This document shows, one piece after another, positions 6,677 to 9,788 of a stretch of DNA of 9,788 nt. The stretch is taken from the NCBI GenBank assembly GCA_023389545.1, contig JAEWEI010000008.1, positions 1 to 9,788 on the forward strand, read 5' to 3'. The stretch comes from Actinomycetes bacterium (lineage in GTDB: Bacteria > Actinomycetota > Actinomycetes > Actinomycetales > Cellulomonadaceae). How positions within the stretch are numbered: the stretch's first letter is position 1; each line of letters begins with the position of its first letter. The position numbers were made by a program, and so were the translations under genes. The notes under the pieces are model-generated. The model saw only the letters and a list, made by a program, of their open reading frames with translations, was not told the DNA's origin and made no database searches.

Positions 6677-9055
6677 GTGGAGGACATGGAGGACATCGTT
6701 CGCGAGTTCCTCGTCGAGAGCCACGAGAACCTGGACCAACTGGACCAGGACCTCGTCGCGCTCGAGGGGTCGCCCGGCTCCCGGGAGCTGCTCAGCAGCG
6801 TCTTCCGCACCGTCCACACGATCAAGGGCACCAGCGGCTTCCTCGCGTTCAGCCAGCTGGAGCGGGTGACGCACGCGGGGGAGAACCTGCTCGTCGAGCT
6901 GCGCGACGGCCAGCGCGAGATGGACGGCCCGACCACCGACCTGCTGCTGCGCCTGGTGGACACCGTGCGCGCGATCCTCGCGGCCATCGACGCCCACGGC
7001 AACGAGGGCGCCGTCGCCGTGGACGAGGTGATCGACGCGATCACCGAGCTGCAGCGCGGCGGGGCGCAGGCAGCGACCGCGACAGCGTCGGCGCCCGTCG
7101 AGGCAGCCTCGCCCGACGACACCACCGCGCCTGATGACACCACTGCGCCCGACGACACCACCGCGCCTGACGACACCACAGCGCCTGACGACACCACTGC
7201 GCCTGACGACACCACAGCGCCTGACGACACCGTCGCGCCCGTCGCCCCGGCTCCGGCCGTCGTCGGCGTGCCCCAGCAGCGCCGCATCGGCGAGCCGCGG
7301 CCGTCCGCGCCAGCCGCAGCCGTGCCGGCGCCGGCGCCCACTGAGGACCAGTCCTCGTCGCGCGGCGTCGCCGACGCGTCGATCCGTGTCGACGTGGACT
7401 TGCTGGACGCCCTGATGCGCCAGGTCGGGGAGCTCGTGCTGGCGCGCAACCAGATCACGCGGCTCGCGGCCGGCGGCGAGGACGCCGAGCTCACCCGCAC
7501 CGCCCAGCGCCTCAACCTGATCGCCGGGGAGCTGCAGGAGGGGGTCATGAAGACCCGCATGCAGCCCATCGAGCACGTGTGGTCCAAGATGCCGCGCATC
7601 GTCCGGGATCTGGCGGCGCACTGCGATTGCGAGGTGCAGCTCGAGATGGCGGGCGGCGACACCGAGCTCGACCGCAGCCTGCTCGAGGCCGTGAAGGACC
7701 CCCTCACGCACCTGGTGCGCAACGCCGTCGACCACGGCATCGAGTCGCCTGCCGAGCGCACCGCCGCAGGCAAGCGGCCCAAGGGGCTGCTGTCGATGCG
7801 GGCGTACCACGCGGGCGGGCAGGTGGTCGTGGAGATCGCCGACGACGGCCGCGGCATCGACCCCGAGAAGGTCGCCGCCAAGGCGCTCGAGCGCGGCCTG
7901 CGGACCGCCGAGCAGCTCGCGGTGATGAGCCAGGGCGAGATCGTCAACCTGGTGTTCCACCCGGGGTTCTCCACCGCCGAGGCGGTCACCAACGTCTCGG
8001 GCCGCGGCGTCGGCATGGACGTGGTGCGGACCAAGATCGAGGCCATCGGCGGTGCTGTGGACGTCGAGTCGACAGTGGGCCGGGGCACGGTGTGGCGGCT
8101 GGGCATCCCGTTGACGCTCGCGATCATGCCCGCGCTGACCGTCGAGTGCGCAGGGGACCTGTACGCAGTGCCGCAGGTCAGCCTGCTGGAGTTGGTCGCG
8201 CTCGACACCCAGCGCTCGCGCGCGGGCATCGAGTACGTGCACTCGGCGCCCGTCTACCGGCTGCGCGGCGAGCTGCTGCCGCTGGTCTCCCTGGCGGGGG
8301 TGCTGCAGGTCGGCTCGGGCCCCGAGGCCGGCGCCGAGCAGGCCGGGGTCATCGCCGTGGTGCAGGCCGACCAGCAGCGGTTCGGGCTCCTGGTGGACCG
8401 GGTGCTCAACACCGAGGAGATCGTGGTCAAGCCGTTGTCGGCGCGGCTGAAGTCCATCGGCGTCTACGCGGGGGCCACAGTGCTGGGCGACGGCCGGGTC
8501 GCGCTCATCCTGGACGTGCAGTCCATCGCGCGCCGCGCGCTGGCCAGCGAGGGCGAGCTGGCCCGCGCCGCCCGAGAGTTCGACGTCGAGCTGGAGGCGG
8601 CCCCCACCGAGCAGGTGCTGGTGGTCGGCATCGGGCGCGGCCGCCGGGTGGCGATGCCGTTGGCTTCCGTCGCGCGGCTCGAGCTGGTCCCCACGGACCA
8701 GGTGGAGCTGGTGGGCGGTCGGGAGGTCATCCAGTACCGCGGCACGATCCTGCCGTTGGCCCGGCTCGACAGGGTGCTGCGCGCGCACGGCGCCGCGGAG
8801 GAGCCCGCCGAGCTGCTGCTGGTCGTCTACTCGCATGCGGAGCGCAGCGTCGGGCTTGTGGTGGACGAGATCATCGACATCGTCGACGACGACGCGGCCC
8901 AGCATTCCGACATCGTCGACACCGGCCTGCTCGGCTCGACTGTGCTGGGGGACCGCGTCACCGAGCTGCTCGACGTGCGGGGCGCCGTCCTGGCCGCCGA
9001 CCCGTCCTTCTACGACTCCGATGCCAGCCGCGACCTCGTGGGAGTCCCCCGATGA
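6677..9055 (+). CDS. cheA: Chemotaxis histidine kinase CheA with two CheW-like domains
   Basis: CheA autophosphorylates in response to receptor state and passes phosphate to CheY, so setting flagellar rotation. The protein has 792 residues. The P1 domain is N-terminal, with the phosphorylated histidine at His47 in RTVHTIKGTSG. A low-complexity linker follows (about 115-234), including seven DDTTAP-type repeats at 147-188. No P2 (CheY/CheB-binding) domain is recognisable. The P3 dimerisation helices begin near 235 (SIRVDVDLLDALMRQVGEL). The P4 ATPase has its N box at HLVRNAVDHG (Asn349), the DxGxG box at 389-393 (DDGRG), and GRGVGMD at 442-448. A CheW-like P5 domain spans about 486-623, and a second one about 645-781 (EQVLVVGIGRGRRVAMPLASV, then LLLVVYSHAERSVGLVVDEI). 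Catalytic motifs are intact. The stop overlaps cheW by ATGA. Confidence 0.97.
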   Translation: MEDMEDIVREFLVESHENLDQLDQDLVALEGSPGSRELLSSVFRTVHTIKGTSGFLAFSQLERVTHAGENLLVELRDGQREMDGPTTDLLLRLVDTVRAILAAIDAHGNEGAVAVDEVIDAITELQRGGAQAATATASAPVEAASPDDTTAPDDTTAPDDTTAPDDTTAPDDTTAPDDTTAPDDTVAPVAPAPAVVGVPQQRRIGEPRPSAPAAAVPAPAPTEDQSSSRGVADASIRVDVDLLDALMRQVGELVLARNQITRLAAGGEDAELTRTAQRLNLIAGELQEGVMKTRMQPIEHVWSKMPRIVRDLAAHCDCEVQLEMAGGDTELDRSLLEAVKDPLTHLVRNAVDHGIESPAERTAAGKRPKGLLSMRAYHAGGQVVVEIADDGRGIDPEKVAAKALERGLRTAEQLAVMSQGEIVNLVFHPGFSTAEAVTNVSGRGVGMDVVRTKIEAIGGAVDVESTVGRGTVWRLGIPLTLAIMPALTVECAGDLYAVPQVSLLELVALDTQRSRAGIEYVHSAPVYRLRGELLPLVSLAGVLQVGSGPEAGAEQAGVIAVVQADQQRFGLLVDRVLNTEEIVVKPLSARLKSIGVYAGATVLGDGRVALILDVQSIARRALASEGELARAAREFDVELEAAPTEQVLVVGIGRGRRVAMPLASVARLELVPTDQVELVGGREVIQYRGTILPLARLDRVLRAHGAAEEPAELLLVVYSHAERSVGLVVDEIIDIVDDDAAQHSDIVDTGLLGSTVLGDRVTELLDVRGAVLAADPSFYDSDASRDLVGVPR
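7115..7240 (+). repeat. 18-base tandem repeat, 7 units, in the cheA linker
   Basis: Seven contiguous units of 18 bases encode DDTTAP six times and DDTVAP once. Differences among the first six units are all synonymous: the fourth codon ends C, T, C, A, T, A, with one GAT and one CCC. The array keeps the reading frame and lies between the phosphotransfer and dimerisation domains. Units 4 and 6 are identical, as are units 1 and 3, hinting at expansion by two-unit steps. Confidence 0.95.
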
Positions 9056-9468
9056 GCCAGTTCGTCGCCTTCACGCTGGCCGGGGGCCTGTACGGGGTCG
9101 CCGTGACGCGGGTGCAGGAGGCGCTGCGCGCGCACACCCGCACCCGTGTGCCGCTCGCCCCGGTGGGCGTCGCGGGGCTGGTGAACCTGCGCGGTCAGGT
9201 CGTGCTCACCGTCGACCTGCGCGCCCGGCTGGGCCTCGAGCCCCTGGACGAGGACGCCGAGCCGATGATGGTGGTGGTGCAGGTGGACGGCGAGCCCGTG
9301 AGCCTCCTCGTCGATGAGATCGGCGATGTGGTGGACGTCGGCCCCGAGGCCTTCGAGTCGCCGCCTGACACCCTCGACGCGCGCCTCCGCGCCGTGATCC
9401 TCGGCGCGTACAAGCTCGACGCCGAGCTGCTTCTGGTCCTCGACGTCGACTCCGCGGCAGCGGCCTGA
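9052..9468 (+). CDS. cheW: Chemotaxis coupling protein CheW
   Basis: CheW is the soluble adaptor that links chemoreceptors to CheA in the membrane-associated signalling array. The protein is 138 residues, a single CheW domain. It shows the typical start (FVAFTLAGGLYGVAVTRVQE), the conserved GLVNLRGQVVLTVDLRARLG stretch at about 41-60, VSLLVDEIGDVVDV, and a C-terminal GAYKLDAELLLVLDVD. The ATG overlaps the cheA stop (ATGA), and GGGAG at 9040-9044 lies seven bases upstream, so the two proteins are probably made in a coupled ratio. The open frame extends far upstream through cheA, but that part is an out-of-frame Arg/Gly-rich shadow. The sequence resembles the two CheW-like domains of the adjacent CheA, as expected for this family. 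Confidence 0.96.
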   Translation: MSQFVAFTLAGGLYGVAVTRVQEALRAHTRTRVPLAPVGVAGLVNLRGQVVLTVDLRARLGLEPLDEDAEPMMVVVQVDGEPVSLLVDEIGDVVDVGPEAFESPPDTLDARLRAVILGAYKLDAELLLVLDVDSAAAA

Positions 9469-9501
9469 CAGGGACGCCCGGTCTGAGATCTGTTTTCCAT
9501 G

Positions 9502-9507
9502 AAGGAG
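9502..9507 (+). promoter_or_regulatory. Receptor gene ribosome binding site
   Basis: AAGGAG lies four bases before the ATG at 9512 and seven before the adjacent in-frame ATG at 9515. The spacing slightly favours 9515. The two starts differ by one methionine only. Confidence 0.65.
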
Positions 9508-9511
9508 CCCG

Positions 9512-9788
9512 ATGATGCGCACCTCTGAGCGTTCCCCCGACCTGCCCTCCGCTGAGGAGCCCGAGGCGGCCTCGCTGGAGACGCCGGAGGCGGCCTCTGC
9601 CAAGGGGGAGCCGACAACCGCTGAGGTCGCGCCGGAGCCCGTCGCGCCCCGGAAGCCCCGGAAGGCCCGGAAGCCACGCCGGGGCCCGCGGTCGTGGTTC
9701 GTCGACCGGTCGGTGCGCACCAAGATCCTCAGCTGCATCCTCATGCTGGGCGTCGCCGCCGCGGGCACCGGCGTGTTCGCCTTCATCT
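9512..9788 (+). CDS. N-terminus of a probable methyl-accepting chemotaxis receptor (3' partial)
   Basis: Only 92 codons are visible before the window ends. The first 45 residues or so are acidic and rich in Ala, Pro and Glu, with a short internal duplication (PEAAS twice). A strongly basic stretch follows (about 47-60, three RKP/RKA units). FVDRSVRTKI leads into a hydrophobic segment from about residue 71 (ILSCILMLGVAAAGTG), which continues to the window end. A DRSVRTKI-like motif before a first membrane helix is typical of actinobacterial chemoreceptors, with the basic patch acting as the positive-inside signal. Position directly after cheW, 43 bases from its stop, supports this. The sensor, HAMP and signalling domains are not visible, so a membrane sensor of another class remains possible. 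The long cytoplasmic N-terminus is unusual for a receptor. Confidence 0.75.
   Translation, partial: MMRTSERSPDLPSAEEPEAASLETPEAASAKGEPTTAEVAPEPVAPRKPRKARKPRRGPRSWFVDRSVRTKILSCILMLGVAAAGTGVFAFI

Noticed and set aside
7115..7240. CRISPR array
   Set aside because: The repeats are contiguous 18-base units without spacers and lie in frame inside cheA.
5837..8905. A 1022-codon open frame on the minus strand opposite flhF, csrA and cheA
   Set aside because: High GC leaves antisense frames free of stops. The translation is His/Arg/Gly/Asp-rich low complexity with no domain, and the + strand genes here are well conserved.
7579..9051. Long + strand frame upstream of cheW in the same phase
   Set aside because: It is the out-of-frame shadow of cheA. 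CheW similarity starts at the ATG at 9052.
9469..9511. Promoter or terminator between cheW and the receptor gene
   Set aside because: In these 43 bases I see no -10/-35 pair and no convincing hairpin. The short gap suggests the receptor gene is co-transcribed with cheW.
9499..9528. Nine-codon frame (MKEPDDAHL) before the receptor gene
   Set aside because: It spans the receptor ribosome binding site and start, has no binding site of its own, and is most simply a chance ATG.

Overview
The window comes from a very GC-rich chromosome. Coding genes lie head to tail, overlap by a few bases and often start with GTG. Together with an actinobacterial type of flagellar locus and an apparently leaderless TAGGCT-N6-ATG start, this suggests a motile Gram-positive actinobacterium, perhaps Cellulomonas-like. 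The genus is an inference; no rRNA or other marker gene is present. All genes read on the + strand.

Positions 1-6188 hold the flagellar type III export gate: fliP (5' end cut off by the window), fliQ, fliR, flhB and flhA, then an FlhF-like gene. Junctions overlap or nearly touch, so this is almost certainly one operon. FliP, FliQ and FliR form the membrane channel, FlhB is the self-cleaving substrate switch, and FlhA is the export docking platform. The FlhF-like protein keeps the FlhF N-terminal region, but its P-loop and other GTPase motifs are degraded. Between flhB and flhA lies a 35-codon open frame. Its start overlaps the flhB stop and its stop overlaps the flhA start, which suggests a translational relay.

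Positions 6189-6676 form the regulatory junction. A GC-rich hairpin precedes csrA. A TAGGCT -10 element lies exactly where a leaderless csrA transcript would need it. CsrA has an extra tail of about 30 residues. The 152 bases after csrA hold a second hairpin and a FliA/WhiG-type promoter candidate (CTCA-N16-GTCGATCA) pointing at cheA.

Positions 6677-9788 are chemotaxis genes. cheA encodes a histidine kinase with a seven-unit 18-base repeat in its linker, no recognisable P2 domain, and two CheW-like domains at its C-terminus. cheW overlaps cheA by ATGA. The start of a methyl-accepting chemotaxis receptor runs off the window end. Export gate, post-transcriptional regulator and signalling core thus follow one another in one motility island. 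No mobile element, tRNA, rRNA or CRISPR array was seen.
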